This document shows positions 51,714 to 61,298 of a stretch of 64,000 nucleotides of DNA, in pieces. Each line of letters begins with the position of its first letter. The first letter of the stretch is position 1. This DNA comes from Stomatobaculum sp. F0698 (GTDB lineage: Bacteria; Bacillota; Clostridia; Lachnospirales; Lachnospiraceae). The DNA is taken from contig NZ_CP130060.1 in the NCBI RefSeq assembly GCF_030644385.1, positions 1,736,001 through 1,800,000 of the forward strand. The letters are read 5' to 3'. The notes under the pieces are model-generated. The model saw nothing but the letters and a program-made list of their open reading frames with translations, was not told the origin of the DNA and did no database searches. The position numbers were made by a program, and so were the translations under genes.

Positions 51714-52574
51714 CTAGAAGCAACCCAGAATGCGAAGGTTCGTGCTGAGGCGCTCCACTTCCCGAAGCGCCCGCTGTACGGCCACATCTTCGAGACTGCC
51801 GGCGCAATCCAAGAAGAAGCGGTAGGCCCAGCTGATTTCCGGCACGGGGCGCGCCGCGAGGCGGAGCAGGTTAATGCCCTCCCCGTAAAGAGCGCCGAGC
51901 ACATGATAGAGCGCGCCGGCCTCATGCTTGGTCTCCATCATGAGACTCACGGTCTTTGCGCCTTCCAAATACAGTTTTTCCTTCCCGATGACCAAGAAGC
52001 GGGTCGTATTCTCCGCGCGGTAATTGAGCGCCGGAATCAACACCTTGAGGCCGTAAATCTGTCCCGCGTACGCGGAGGCAATGGCTGCTGTATCCCGCTT
52101 TCCCATGGCCTGCACAAGCTGGGCCGCTACCGCGGTGTTTGAGACCGCGACGGCCTCGATCTCCGGGTGTTCCTCGAAAAACTGCGCGCATTGCTTTAGC
52201 CCCTGCGGATGCGAGTAAACGGTCCTGATCTCCGAGAGTTCCGTGCCCGCCGCGGCGAGGAGCGCGTGTTTCACCGGCAAGAGATACTCCCCGACCACAG
52301 AGACCTCGCGCTTTGCGAGCGCATCGTAACTGTCCGCCACGCTGCCCGCCGTCGAATTTTCAATCGGGATTACGGCATAGTCGCCCGTGCCCTCATCGAC
52401 CGCGCGTACCGCCGCGTCAAAGCTCTTGACATGCGAAAAGCTCGCCTCCTCATAGTCCCGAAAGATCTGTACGGCGGCGAGGTTGCTGTAAGCGCCCTCC
52501 AGGCCCTGGTATACAATGCGTGCCGCGTGCGGAAGCCGCTTCTCGCGTCGGTGCCCGAATGTTTCCCCGCTCAT
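51714..52574 (-). CDS. pheA: Prephenate dehydratase
   Basis: 286 residues, monofunctional (no chorismate mutase domain). The dehydratase domain has YQGLEGAYSNLAAVQIF, VIPIENSTAGSVADSYD and the catalytic TTRFLVIG. The ACT domain follows (KHEAGALYHVLGALYGEGIN) but the phenylalanine-binding ESRP motif reads AARP. It forms phenylpyruvate for phenylalanine synthesis. The start overlaps plsC by four bases and ppx starts 8 bases after its stop, so it sits inside a mixed operon. Confidence 0.95.
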   Translation of the reverse strand: MSGETFGHRREKRLPHAARIVYQGLEGAYSNLAAVQIFRDYEEASFSHVKSFDAAVRAVDEGTGDYAVIPIENSTAGSVADSYDALAKREVSVVGEYLLPVKHALLAAAGTELSEIRTVYSHPQGLKQCAQFFEEHPEIEAVAVSNTAVAAQLVQAMGKRDTAAIASAYAGQIYGLKVLIPALNYRAENTTRFLVIGKEKLYLEGAKTVSLMMETKHEAGALYHVLGALYGEGINLLRLAARPVPEISWAYRFFLDCAGSLEDVAVQRALREVERLSTNLRILGCF

Positions 52575-53320
52575 GCGCGCCGCTGCTCCTCTTCCCGAAG
52601 CATGGCCCGAATGCGCTCTGCGGTGTAGACACCGGTCTTTTTCTTCATCTCCGGCGGCAGCTCGGATGCGCGGAAGGGCTTTCCGAACGCAATCGTGACA
52701 TCGCTCGGGTGCACGGCCGGAAAGTGGTTCTCAAGCACATCATCCGCGCCGTAGATCGCAACCGGAACAATGTAGGCGTTCGCGCGCTCCGCAATCTTGA
52801 AACTGCCCTCGTGGAAGGGGCGCATTGCGGTCCGGTCCGGATCTTTCGTGCGGCTGCCCTCCGGGAATACCCAAATCGAAGTGCCGTTTTTCACGAGTTC
52901 CGTGCAGGTCTTAATGGTCTCCATGCCCTTACGGATGTCTTTCCGATCCAGGAACTGGCAGTTCAGAAGCTGCATCCAGCGGCGAAGCGAGGGCACGCGG
53001 TACAGGCCGTCCTTTGCGAGGAAACCCGTCTGCACCGGGAGTATCGGATAGGAGCAGATGATATCAAAATAGCTTCTGTGGTTGCCGATGAACAGAACAC
53101 CTTCGTCCCGGGGTATATTCTCCAGTCCCAGCACCGTCAGTTTATGATTGCCCAGCGCGGTTTTCGTGATGACACCGAGTATCCAGCCCCCGTAGCGCTG
53201 TCCCAGTTCCGCGGCGCGCTTCGGGTCTATCATTTTATAAATCCAGAGTACCAGCAGCACCGGAAGTCCCAGCACCAAAAACAGAAAAATTTCAAGAAGG
53301 CAAACGCCTGTCCGTATCAT
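52571..53320 (-). CDS. plsC: 1-acyl-sn-glycerol-3-phosphate acyltransferase
   Basis: 249 residues. One N-terminal span or hairpin (about 5-27), then the acyltransferase motifs NHRSYFDIIC (NHxxxxD), FPEGSRTKD (block III) and VPVAIYGADD. It makes phosphatidic acid at the membrane. ATG 53320 follows AAGGAG at 7 bases; the longer frame passes through the clpB terminator and is not used. It is the first gene after that terminator and probably heads the long minus-strand transcript. Confidence 0.94.
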   Translation of the reverse strand: MIRTGVCLLEIFLFLVLGLPVLLVLWIYKMIDPKRAAELGQRYGGWILGVITKTALGNHKLTVLGLENIPRDEGVLFIGNHRSYFDIICSYPILPVQTGFLAKDGLYRVPSLRRWMQLLNCQFLDRKDIRKGMETIKTCTELVKNGTSIWVFPEGSRTKDPDRTAMRPFHEGSFKIAERANAYIVPVAIYGADDVLENHFPAVHPSDVTIAFGKPFRASELPPEMKKKTGVYTAERIRAMLREEEQRRA

Positions 53321-53357
53321 ACCGTAACTCCTTCCCTCAATGGGTAATCTTGTGTTC

Positions 53358-53386
53358 ATTTTACCACATTGTGCGTGAATTGACGA
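53358..53386 (-). promoter_or_regulatory. Likely promoter of plsC and the long downstream operon
   Basis: On the minus strand TCGTCA (53381-53386), a 17-base spacer and TAAAAT (53358-53363) with an extended TGG. It is a weak match, but a promoter is expected between the clpB terminator and plsC. Confidence 0.45.
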
Positions 53387-53400
53387 TACGGAGCCCCCCG

Positions 53401-53447
53401 GCACAAAAAAAGAAGCGGCAGCCAAGCTGCCGCTTCTTTTTTTGTGC
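53401..53447 (-). terminator. Strong terminator after clpB
   Basis: A perfect 22-bp inverted repeat (53401-53422 with 53426-53447), three-base loop, GC-rich core AAGCGGCAGC and seven T on either strand. It lies 24 bases past the clpB stop. Confidence 0.93.
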
Positions 53448-53470
53448 CGCTGCGGTGCGAATCACAGCGC

Positions 53471-56068
53471 TCAGGCCTTGACTTCCGCCTTTAAGCCGCC
53501 CTCTTTTTCGTCGAAGTCCATGCGAATCACAGAGCCCTTGCGAAGACCGCTGTCGCTGCTCAAAATGAGCTTTGCAGCCTGCGTCTCGACATGCTTCTGC
53601 AGGAAACGCTTTAGAGGTCTCGCACCGAAAGCGGGGTCGTAACCCTCGTCCGCGATGTACTGCTTTGCCGCCGGCGTGAGCTCAATGGAGAGCTCCTGAT
53701 CCGCGAGGCGACGGTTGGTCTCCTCGAGCAGAAGGTCCACGATGCCGCCGATGTTCTGCCGGGTCAGCGGCTTGAACATGATGATTTCATCCAGTCGATT
53801 CAGGAACTCGGGGCGGAAGTGCGCCCGAACTTCCGCATCGACCGCAGCCGCCGCTTCGGGCTTAACTTCGCCCTGCTCGTCGATGCCGTCCAGGAGATAC
53901 TGAGAGCCCAGGTTGCTCGTCATGATGATAATGGTGTTCTTAAAGTCCACGGTCTTTCCGAGCGAGTCGGTGATACGGCCGTCGTCCAGCACCTGAAGGA
54001 GCACGTTAAACACATCCGGATGTGCCTTCTCGACCTCGTCAAAGAGCACCACGGAATAGGGCTTTCTTCTGACTGCCTCGGTCAGCTGACCGCCCTCGTC
54101 GTAGCCCACATAGCCCGGAGGCGCTCCGATTAAGCGCGACACGGAGAACTTCTCCATGTACTCCGACATGTCGAGCCGCACCATGGCGCTCTCATCGTCA
54201 AAGAGCGCCGCCGCGAGGCTCTTCGCGAGCTCGGTCTTACCGACACCGGTCGGTCCGAGGAAGAGGAAGGAGCCGATGGGCTTCGAGGGATCCTTGATGC
54301 CCGCCTTGCTTCTCTGAATGGCCTCCGCGACCTTCTGCACGGCCTCATCCTGACCCACGACCCGCTGATGCAGGGTGTCGTCCAGGTGGAGAGTCTTATT
54401 CTTCTCCGACTCGGTGAGCTTAGTCACCGGGATATTGGTCCAGCGGGAGATGATCTTTGCAATCTCGTTCTCCGTGACTGCCTCATGCACAAGCGTAAAT
54501 TCCTGCCCCTGCACCTTGGCCTCCTCCTCTTCGAGCTGCTTTTTAAGCTCCGGGAGCTTGCCGTACTGGAGCTCGGCCGCCTTATTGAGGTCATAGCTCT
54601 GCTGTGCGCTCTGAATCTCGCGGTTCGTGTCCTCGATCTGCTGACGGATTTCCGCGAGTCTCGAGACACTCGCCTTCTCGTTCTCCCACTTTGCCTTCGC
54701 CTCGGCAAAGGCTTCCTTCTTCTCCGCAAGCTCCTTCTCGATGGCCGCAAGTCTCTCCTTCGAGAGATTGTCGGTCTCCTTCCTGAGTGCCGTCGCCTCG
54801 ATTTCAAGCTGCATGCGGCGGCGGTTCATCTCATCCAGCTCCGCCGGAAGGGAGTCGAGCTCGGTCTTAATCATTGCGCAGGCTTCATCGACCAGGTCGA
54901 TTGCCTTGTCGGGCAGGAAGCGGTCGGTGATATAGCGGTCCGAAAGCACGGCCGCGCTGACCAGTGCGCCGTCCTGAATTTTCACGTGGTGGTAGTTCTC
55001 GTAGCGCTCCTTTAAACCGCGGAGGATTGAAATCGTATCTTCCACGGTCGGCTGGTCCACGAGGATAGGCTGAAAACGCCGCTCAAGCGCCGGGTCCTTC
55101 TCGATGTACTTCCGGTACTCGTCGAGGGTCGTCGCGCCGATGCAGTGCAGCTCGCCGCGTGCCAGCATGGGCTTTAACATATTGCCGGCGTCCATGCTGC
55201 CCTCGGAAGCGCCCGCGCCCACAATGGTGTGGAGCTCATCGATGAAGAGGATCACCTCGCCCTCGCTCTTCTTGACTTCCTCGAGCACGGCCTTCAATCT
55301 CTCCTCAAACTCGCCGCGGTACTTGGCACCCGCGACCAGAGAGCCCATGTCGAGCGCAAAGAGACGCTTGTCCTTGAGTCCCTCGGGCACGTCGCCGCGC
55401 ACAATGCGCTGTGCAAGCCCCTCGACGACCGCCGTCTTACCGACGCCGGGTTCACCGATCAAAACCGGGTTATTCTTGGTCTTACGGCTCAGGATGCGAA
55501 CCGCGTTCCGAATCTCCTCGTCGCGGCCGATGACGGGATCGAGTTTCTGATCCCGCGCGCGCTCCACAAGGTCGTAACCGTACTTATTCAGTGTGTCGTA
55601 GGTTGCCTCGGGGTTATCCGAGGTGACACGCTGGTTGCCGCGCACCGTGGAGAGCGCCTGCAAGAACTTCTCGCGGCTTATGCCGTACGCCCGGAAGAGT
55701 TCCTTGATGGCGCGGTTCGGATGCGCGAGCATACTGAGGAAGAGATGCTCCACGGAGACATAGTCGTCTCCCATGGCCTTTGCCTCATCTTCCGCACCGT
55801 TTAAGGCGCGGTTTAAATCCGCACTCACATATTCCTGTCCGCCGCTCACCTTCGGGAGTTTCTGAATGAGACCCTCTGCCTCATTGACAAATGCTTCCTT
55901 CTGTATCCCCATCTTTGCGACGAGGCTTGCAATCAGGGAGTCCGAAATGTTAAGCAGCGCAACGAGGAGATGCTCCTCATCGATCTGCTGGTTGCCGTTC
56001 TGTACCGCCAGCTTCTCCGCCGCAGCAATCGCTTCCTGAGACTTTTGTGTAAACTTGCTGATCTTCAT
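53471..56068 (-). CDS. clpB: ClpB disaggregase
   Basis: 865 residues, full-length class 1 AAA+ chaperone. N-domain ([17 protein letters not shown]), NBD1 Walker [16 protein letters not shown] with [15 protein letters not shown], a middle coiled-coil domain (about 400-530), NBD2 Walker [21 protein letters not shown] with [20 protein letters not shown]. With DnaK it rescues aggregated proteins. ATG 56068 has AGGTG upstream; a frame 7 codons longer is not used. Expression should be heat-induced through the CIRCE/HrcA site upstream. It is monocistronic, ending at a strong terminator. Confidence 0.98.
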   Translation of the reverse strand: MKISKFTQKSQEAIAAAEKLAVQNGNQQIDEEHLLVALLNISDSLIASLVAKMGIQKEAFVNEAEGLIQKLPKVSGGQEYVSADLNRALNGAEDEAKAMGDDYVSVEHLFLSMLAHPNRAIKELFRAYGISREKFLQALSTVRGNQRVTSDNPEATYDTLNKYGYDLVERARDQKLDPVIGRDEEIRNAVRILSRKTKNNPVLIGEPGVGKTAVVEGLAQRIVRGDVPEGLKDKRLFALDMGSLVAGAKYRGEFEERLKAVLEEVKKSEGEVILFIDELHTIVGAGASEGSMDAGNMLKPMLARGELHCIGATTLDEYRKYIEKDPALERRFQPILVDQPTVEDTISILRGLKERYENYHHVKIQDGALVSAAVLSDRYITDRFLPDKAIDLVDEACAMIKTELDSLPAELDEMNRRRMQLEIEATALRKETDNLSKERLAAIEKELAEKKEAFAEAKAKWENEKASVSRLAEIRQQIEDTNREIQSAQQSYDLNKAAELQYGKLPELKKQLEEEEAKVQGQEFTLVHEAVTENEIAKIISRWTNIPVTKLTESEKNKTLHLDDTLHQRVVGQDEAVQKVAEAIQRSKAGIKDPSKPIGSFLFLGPTGVGKTELAKSLAAALFDDESAMVRLDMSEYMEKFSVSRLIGAPPGYVGYDEGGQLTEAVRRKPYSVVLFDEVEKAHPDVFNVLLQVLDDGRITDSLGKTVDFKNTIIIMTSNLGSQYLLDGIDEQGEVKPEAAAAVDAEVRAHFRPEFLNRLDEIIMFKPLTRQNIGGIVDLLLEETNRRLADQELSIELTPAAKQYIADEGYDPAFGARPLKRFLQKHVETQAAKLILSSDSGLRKGSVIRMDFDEKEGGLKAEVKA

Positions 56069-56129
56069 GCACTTCACCTCGCTTTGCAAGATTGCTATAC
56101 TTGATATATAACACTCTTAATATGCTCCC

Positions 56130-56172
56130 AGTATATCAGCCGTTATTAGCACTGTCAATAGATGAGTGCTAA
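56130..56172 (-). promoter_or_regulatory. clpB promoter with CIRCE operator
   Basis: CIRCE half-sites lie at 56146-56154 (TTAGCACTG, one mismatch from TTAGCACTC) and 56164-56172 (GAGTGCTAA) with the standard 9-base spacer. On the minus strand the -35 TTGACA (56153-56158) falls in the spacer and half-site; a 17-base spacer leads to TATACT (56130-56135). HrcA binding would block the promoter. No CtsR direct repeat (GGTCAAA type) is seen. Confidence 0.92.
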
Positions 56173-56177
56173 TTTTT

Positions 56178-58490
56178 TCACTTTCTTTCACCTTCTTTTA
56201 AAGCCTTGTTTCGCCCGGCAGTGTGCAGCTCCACCGAGAGCGCTCCCTCGTTTGCCGTGCTGTGAACCTGTCCGGCATGGCGGTGAAGCCGCTCCATGGC
56301 CTCGGCGTGCGGATGTCCGTAGGAATTCCCCCGGCCGCAGGAAATGAGCGCGCACTCCGGCGAGAGAAGTTCTAAGAAATCCTCGCTGCTCGCGCTGCGG
56401 GAACCGTGGTGCCCGACTTTCAGCAAATAAATCTCGGAAAGAGCCGCCCGTTCCGTCTCATGTCCGGGCGCGTTGAGTTCCGAAAGCAGCTTCTCTTCGC
56501 TCTCCGTTCCGGCGTCTCCGGTGAAAAGACAGCGTTTCCCGTTCGCATGAAAGAGGAGAATCAGGGACTGCTCGTTGACTTCCTCCGGCAGCGCTTCCCG
56601 CGACGGCCAGAGACAGTGAAAATTCCCGTAGACATCGCCCGCGCCCATAAAACAGAGTTCTGTCTCCGGATTCTCTCTGAGCGCAGCCATCAATTTCGCA
56701 TAATGCGCATCGGTCTCCGCCGCCGGATTCAAAATGACGCGCTTCACCAATATCCCCGAGCCCTTGCTTGCAAGGTAGCTTAGTCCGTTCGTGTGATCCA
56801 GATCCGCATGGGTCAGAAAGGCCGCATCCACCGTGCCGAGCGCACGGCTCTCGAGAAAGGGCTCCAGGATACGCTTCCCGCAGTCGGGCCGCGAGGTACT
56901 GCCGCCGTCTATCGTAATGCAGCGGCTGCCCTGCTCGATGACGATGGCGTCTCCCTGTCCGATGTCGAGTAGCCAGATGCGTGGTACCCGACTTCGAAGC
57001 GGCAAAAGACTCAGCGCCGCGGCAAACGCGGCACCGAGTGTCAGCGCCCGTCGAAACTGTTTTTCGCTAACCTTCCCGCGCCTCGGAACCTTGTCGAGTA
57101 GGAGGCCGAAGCAGAGGCAGAGAAAGAGGCTGTAGAGAAGGAGCTGCCAAAGTCGCGGCCGCCCGATGAGCAGGCGGTGAAAGGGGAGGCACTCCGCAAG
57201 CGCACAGAGCGCGTTCTGAAGCGCGAGTCCGCATTCCAGAAAAAGGGCCGGCAGCGCGGCAAGCGGCGGAACAAGACTTGCCGCAGCGAGCGTCAACAGC
57301 CCGAGGAAAAGCATGAAGCCTGTCATCGGAATCAGCGCTAAATTGAGAAGTATGCCGTAGGGCGGAAGGGAAAAGAACCAGTAGGCTATGACGGGAAGGG
57401 TTACCAAAAAGACCGTGAGACTCTGAAGAAGGGCTGCGAGAAGCTTTCGTTTGGCGGCATAGCGCCGAACGAGCGCTTGTCCCGGACCGCCGATCGCAAA
57501 AACCGCGAGAAAGGAAAGTTGAAAGCCGCACTGAAAGAGTTGTAAGGGCGAGCGCAGCAATAAGAGGAAGAGAGCCAACGAGGCCGCGCTCCGAAGGTCA
57601 TAGCTCCTGCCGAGGCATAGCGCCAGAAAGCCGAGCCCCAGCATGAGACCGCTCCGAAGGACACCCGTATCCGCTCCGGTGAGCAGGGCGTAAAACCCAA
57701 GGAAGAAAGCCGCCGACAGGGCGCTTGCCCAAAGTCCCGCCCCCATGCGGCGCAGCAGGCGGTAGAGCGCAAGCCCGAGGAAGCCCGTATGGAGGCCGCT
57801 GATCGCAAGCAGGTGTGCGAGACCGTTTCTTCGGTAGCGGGCGTAAAAGTCCTCGCTTAAGCCCTGTTTGTCGCCGAGTAAAAGGGCGCCGAGATACGCG
57901 GACACCTCTGCGGGACAGTTCTGTTGCAAACGTTCCGCCGCCCTTATTCGCAGCTCTCTCAGCCCTTCGCCGAGCGGATCCGCTCTGCCCTCCGCCCGGT
58001 ACGTTCGCACCTGCATGCGGTGGGTCACGCCGCGCGCCCGGCAGTACGAACGGTAATCGAACTCACCCGGGTTCGTGGGGGCTTTGATTTCCTGCAGGGT
58101 ACCGCTCGCAACTATGGTTTGACCGACTGCAAGCGGCACGCCGCCCTCCTCGGCGATGCTCAGATAGAGCCCGCCGCTCCGCACGCGAACGCCCCCGCCG
58201 CGCGCTTCGATCGCATCGATGCGCCCGCGGTATTCGGCAAAAGCCCCCGCAAGCCGCTCAAGTTTTTGCTCCTCTCTTCCGGGCAGCACGGCGACATGCA
58301 AACAAAGTGCGCCGAGAAGCGCGCCCGTAAGCATGGTTAAGATTACGCGCCGCTGTCCCGCCCGCCGCTTCCAAAGGAAGAAAAGCAGGGGACAGCAGAG
58401 CACAACGAGAAAGAATCCGCGGAAACCGGCAAGCCGAAACAGCTCTCCAAGCACAAACCCGACCGCAAGTACTTCCAACGGACGTTTCAT
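56178..58490 (-). CDS. comEC: DNA internalisation-related competence protein ComEC/Rec2
   Basis: 770 residues in three domains: N-terminal OB-fold-like external region (VASGTLQEIKAPTNPGEFDYRSYCRARGV, partly: IKAPTNPGEFDYRSY), the Competence domain with about nine spans (HLLAISGLHTGFLGLALYRLL) and a C-terminal metallo-beta-lactamase-like domain (LLDIGQGDAIVIEQ, FLTHADLDHTNGL, LKVGHHGSRSAS). It forms the DNA uptake channel; the last domain may degrade one strand. The stop is only 5 bases from the clpB CIRCE. No other competence gene is in the window. Confidence 0.95.
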   Translation of the reverse strand: MKRPLEVLAVGFVLGELFRLAGFRGFFLVVLCCPLLFFLWKRRAGQRRVILTMLTGALLGALCLHVAVLPGREEQKLERLAGAFAEYRGRIDAIEARGGGVRVRSGGLYLSIAEEGGVPLAVGQTIVASGTLQEIKAPTNPGEFDYRSYCRARGVTHRMQVRTYRAEGRADPLGEGLRELRIRAAERLQQNCPAEVSAYLGALLLGDKQGLSEDFYARYRRNGLAHLLAISGLHTGFLGLALYRLLRRMGAGLWASALSAAFFLGFYALLTGADTGVLRSGLMLGLGFLALCLGRSYDLRSAASLALFLLLLRSPLQLFQCGFQLSFLAVFAIGGPGQALVRRYAAKRKLLAALLQSLTVFLVTLPVIAYWFFSLPPYGILLNLALIPMTGFMLFLGLLTLAAASLVPPLAALPALFLECGLALQNALCALAECLPFHRLLIGRPRLWQLLLYSLFLCLCFGLLLDKVPRRGKVSEKQFRRALTLGAAFAAALSLLPLRSRVPRIWLLDIGQGDAIVIEQGSRCITIDGGSTSRPDCGKRILEPFLESRALGTVDAAFLTHADLDHTNGLSYLASKGSGILVKRVILNPAAETDAHYAKLMAALRENPETELCFMGAGDVYGNFHCLWPSREALPEEVNEQSLILLFHANGKRCLFTGDAGTESEEKLLSELNAPGHETERAALSEIYLLKVGHHGSRSASSEDFLELLSPECALISCGRGNSYGHPHAEAMERLHRHAGQVHSTANEGALSVELHTAGRNKALKEGERK

Positions 58491-58598
58491 ATTCGATTTT
58501 CTCCAAATAACACAGTTGTACCGATGACACAGATGTTACGACCGAAACTTGCGCTTCCCTTCGCTGCGCGAGGCTCTCTTTTGCAAGCAAAGCGCCTC

Positions 58599-59564
58599 TC
58601 AGTTCTCAGCGCTGCTCTCTTCGCTCTCCGACAGGGACGCCGCAGTCTTCCCGACATAATCCAAGTTCTGTTCAAACAGGGCATCGAGCGAAACGGTATC
58701 CCGGAAGAGCACGGTCTGCGATCCCTCGACCGAAATACGCACGCGCTGCACGGTTTTGAGGCCCGTGAGCGTGTCCACAAGGGCGTAGATACTCACATCG
58801 GGGCTCACCCCGCTCACCGGATTCAAAAACTCCTTGCTGAAATTCAGATAACAGATGTTTTCGTTCACCGAGACCGAGAGTATCTTGGTCTCCGGCGGAA
58901 GGACAGCGCGCCCGCCGTTTCTGGGCCCCGCAATCAGTTGTTCCACGGCGACCTGCTCAAGCAGGGTGTCCGCGCGATAGGTCACATTCCGCATCTCCTC
59001 CGAAAACTTCTTCCCGTCATCGCTCGCAAAGTAGAGCGTTAAATCCACCGTCTCATAGCTGTTCACATCCGAGACGCTGTTGATGAAGTCGTTTGCGCTG
59101 AAGGGGCCTAGCAGGCTCCCGTCCGCTCCCGCAAGCGGTTTCCCGCCGCTGTATATGCCGACATGGTCCACGCCCGGAATCTGCGCGAGGGTCTCGGTCA
59201 GGGCTGCCGAGCAAAGCGTCTTCCGATCTATCTTTAATTCGCGATAGCCGTCGTCAAAGTACAGGTAGAGCACTTGATCGTCAAAGCTGAAGGACTCGTA
59301 GCGCGTTCGGTCTCCGGTCGGCGTAATCAAATCTTCCTCGCTCGGCACATGCAAAAGCTGCTGCATGAGCTCTGCGACCAGTCGGTTCTTGTCCGTGGTC
59401 TGGGTCTCATAGATGAGCGGTGTCAGTTTGGTCGCGGTCTTATCGAGATAGTAGATCGCATAGCGCCCCGCCGAAGGATCCGCTGTCTTCGTCTCCGCGC
59501 GACAAGCACCGAAAAAGAGAACACAGAGGGCAAACAGGAGCATGCGACGCAGCTTATTTTGCAC
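58599..59564 (-). CDS. GerMN-domain lipoprotein
   Basis: 321 residues. Lipoprotein signal ending LFFGAC near residue 21, then two GerMN-like repeats: residues 60-160 or so (YLYFDDGYREL, CSAALTETLAQIPGVDHVGIY) and 175-290 (DLTLYFASDDGKKF, YRADTLLEQVAVEQLIAGP, ICYLNFSKEFLNP). It should be anchored outside the cell membrane; GerMN proteins act in germination or in envelope regulation. It overlaps the end of the histidine kinase gene by 11 bases, so the two form a unit and may sense together. The C-terminus is a short Ser/Glu tail. Confidence 0.88.
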   Translation of the reverse strand: MQNKLRRMLLFALCVLFFGACRAETKTADPSAGRYAIYYLDKTATKLTPLIYETQTTDKNRLVAELMQQLLHVPSEEDLITPTGDRTRYESFSFDDQVLYLYFDDGYRELKIDRKTLCSAALTETLAQIPGVDHVGIYSGGKPLAGADGSLLGPFSANDFINSVSDVNSYETVDLTLYFASDDGKKFSEEMRNVTYRADTLLEQVAVEQLIAGPRNGGRAVLPPETKILSVSVNENICYLNFSKEFLNPVSGVSPDVSIYALVDTLTGLKTVQRVRISVEGSQTVLFRDTVSLDALFEQNLDYVGKTAASLSESEESSAEN

Positions 59565-61128
59565 GTTTCTCTCCCCCTTTCTTCTCCTTCCGGTTTTTCT
59601 CTTCTTTCCGGTTTTCTTCTTTCCGGTTCTTTTCTTTCTGAGAGGCCGCCTGCGCCGGCGTACTGCTCTCGATATACTTGAGCGGAATGCGCACCTGGAA
59701 GGTAGTCCCCTTCCCCTCTTCGCTGCTCAGGCGTATCATGCCCTGGTGCAACAGTATAATTTCCTTGGTGATGGCAAGTCCGAGGCCCGTGCCGCCGGTC
59801 TCGCGGGAGCGCGCCTTGTCCACGCGGTGAAAGCGCTCAAAGACCAGTTCCTGCTGATCCTCCGGGATGCCGATGCCGTTGTCCTCAACGCGAATGTAGC
59901 AGAACTGGTGGTCCGCATCCAGCGAGACTTGCACATAGCCGTCCTTCTGCTTGCCGTTGTACTTAATGCCGTTTTCGACTAAGTTCATAATGGCGAGCGA
60001 GAACTTCACCTCATCCACATCCGCCGAGACTTCCCGCACCGTGTGCAGGGTGAGCTCTATCTGATTCACCTTGGCGAGCGGGCGGAGGCGCTTCAAAATC
60101 TGCTCGAGCATCTCGTGCATATTGGTCTCTTTCCGGCTCAGGACTGTCGCGGCGCGATCCATACGGACCAGACTGAGAAGATCGTCAATGATCTTTGCCT
60201 CTCGGTCAATCTCCTTCGAGATGTCGCTCATAAACTCTTTATAGAGTTCCAGCGGTGCATCTCCCATGCCGATCAGCGAATCCGCGAGCACACGCATCGA
60301 AGTAATCGGCGTCTTCAGCTCGTGCGAGACATTCGAGACAAATTCTTCGCGCGACTCATTCAAGGTGCGAAGCTTTCTCAGCGTTGTATTCACATCCTCG
60401 CTGATCTGCGAGGTCACAAGATAGCTGTGCTGCTCGACCGTCTGGTTTAGGTCTCCGGCAGACACCTTGCGAAGCGCCGTGCGGAGTTCCGCAAACGGAC
60501 GCATGATCATCGAGGTGAGCAGGATACTGAGTAGCGCGAGCAGGACCGCCACAACGACCATGAAAATGCGGAGGGTCTCTTTTGCGCTCTGCAATTCCGA
60601 GCGCTGCGGCTCCGTCGAAGACATAAAGAGCAATACGCCTTCTACCTGTCTGTCGTCCGCCTTGGCATCGAGGTTATTGTAAATCGGCGTGGTCTGTATC
60701 ATATAGTACTTGTCCGCATTGTAGCTTGTGCCGTTTTCGCCGCGAAAACCGCGCACCACCTCGGGCGCCACATGGTAACGCCCCTCCGTGAGGTGAAAAC
60801 TGTCCGCAATGATGCGGTAGTTCTGGTCGACCACGATAACACGGCCGCGGAGATTTTGGGCAATGGCCTCGATTTCCGTATTGAGATTGCTGTCTTTCTT
60901 GTCCCGACTCCTCAAATACCCCGTGCGCGTCAACTTGGTCGCAAGTATGCCGCTCCTCTCCTGCATCTCTGCCTTGTGGGCATCCAGTATGCTCTGCCGA
61001 AAGCTGTTCGTTGCCACGAGGTTTGCAAACAAGAGCGGCAAAATCCCAAAGAGCAGAAAGAGGACGACGAGCATGTTTTTGAGCCGCAACGGCGGCATTT
61101 TTTTCATAAACGGCGGACGGGGCGGCAT
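59554..61128 (-). CDS. Membrane sensor histidine kinase (no adjacent response regulator)
   Basis: About 524 residues. TM1 (about 18-40), a 125-residue external sensor domain, TM2 (near 180-200), HAMP, HisKA with FVSNVSHELKTPITSMR, and HATPase with NLVENGIKYN, VEDNGIGIP, ERFHRVDKARSRETGGTGLG. The layout is WalK-like without an intracellular PAS. The C-terminus carries a 40-residue Lys/Arg/Glu tail made of RKEENRKEEKNRKEKK-like repeats. ATG 61128 has GGAGAA upstream; ATG 61182 is the alternative. The gene upstream is divergent, so the partner regulator must be elsewhere. Confidence 0.93.
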   Translation of the reverse strand: MPPRPPFMKKMPPLRLKNMLVVLFLLFGILPLLFANLVATNSFRQSILDAHKAEMQERSGILATKLTRTGYLRSRDKKDSNLNTEIEAIAQNLRGRVIVVDQNYRIIADSFHLTEGRYHVAPEVVRGFRGENGTSYNADKYYMIQTTPIYNNLDAKADDRQVEGVLLFMSSTEPQRSELQSAKETLRIFMVVVAVLLALLSILLTSMIMRPFAELRTALRKVSAGDLNQTVEQHSYLVTSQISEDVNTTLRKLRTLNESREEFVSNVSHELKTPITSMRVLADSLIGMGDAPLELYKEFMSDISKEIDREAKIIDDLLSLVRMDRAATVLSRKETNMHEMLEQILKRLRPLAKVNQIELTLHTVREVSADVDEVKFSLAIMNLVENGIKYNGKQKDGYVQVSLDADHQFCYIRVEDNGIGIPEDQQELVFERFHRVDKARSRETGGTGLGLAITKEIILLHQGMIRLSSEEGKGTTFQVRIPLKYIESSTPAQAASQKEKNRKEENRKEEKNRKEKKGGEKRAK

Positions 61129-61224
61129 CTCGGCTTCTCCTTTCTCCGGCGCTCTGCGCAGCGGAGGACATCTTTCTTTCATTGTACACAGCTTCCGGAA
61201 AAAAGGAAAGCTGCACAGGGAGCG

Positions 61225-61253
61225 GCGACAAAAAGCGCTTTTTGTAGTATACT
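61225..61253 (+). promoter_or_regulatory. Promoter of the divergent membrane-protein gene
   Basis: GCGACA (61225-61230), 17 bases, TATACT (61248-61253). The -10 is good, the -35 partial. Confidence 0.5.
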
Positions 61254-61298
61254 TTTGAAAAACAACGGCTGTCGTATGCCGTGCGAAAGGATGAAGCC

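Noticed and set aside
53321..53425. 35-codon extension of PlsC
   Set aside because: It would be translated through the clpB terminator hairpin; AAGGAG marks ATG 53320.
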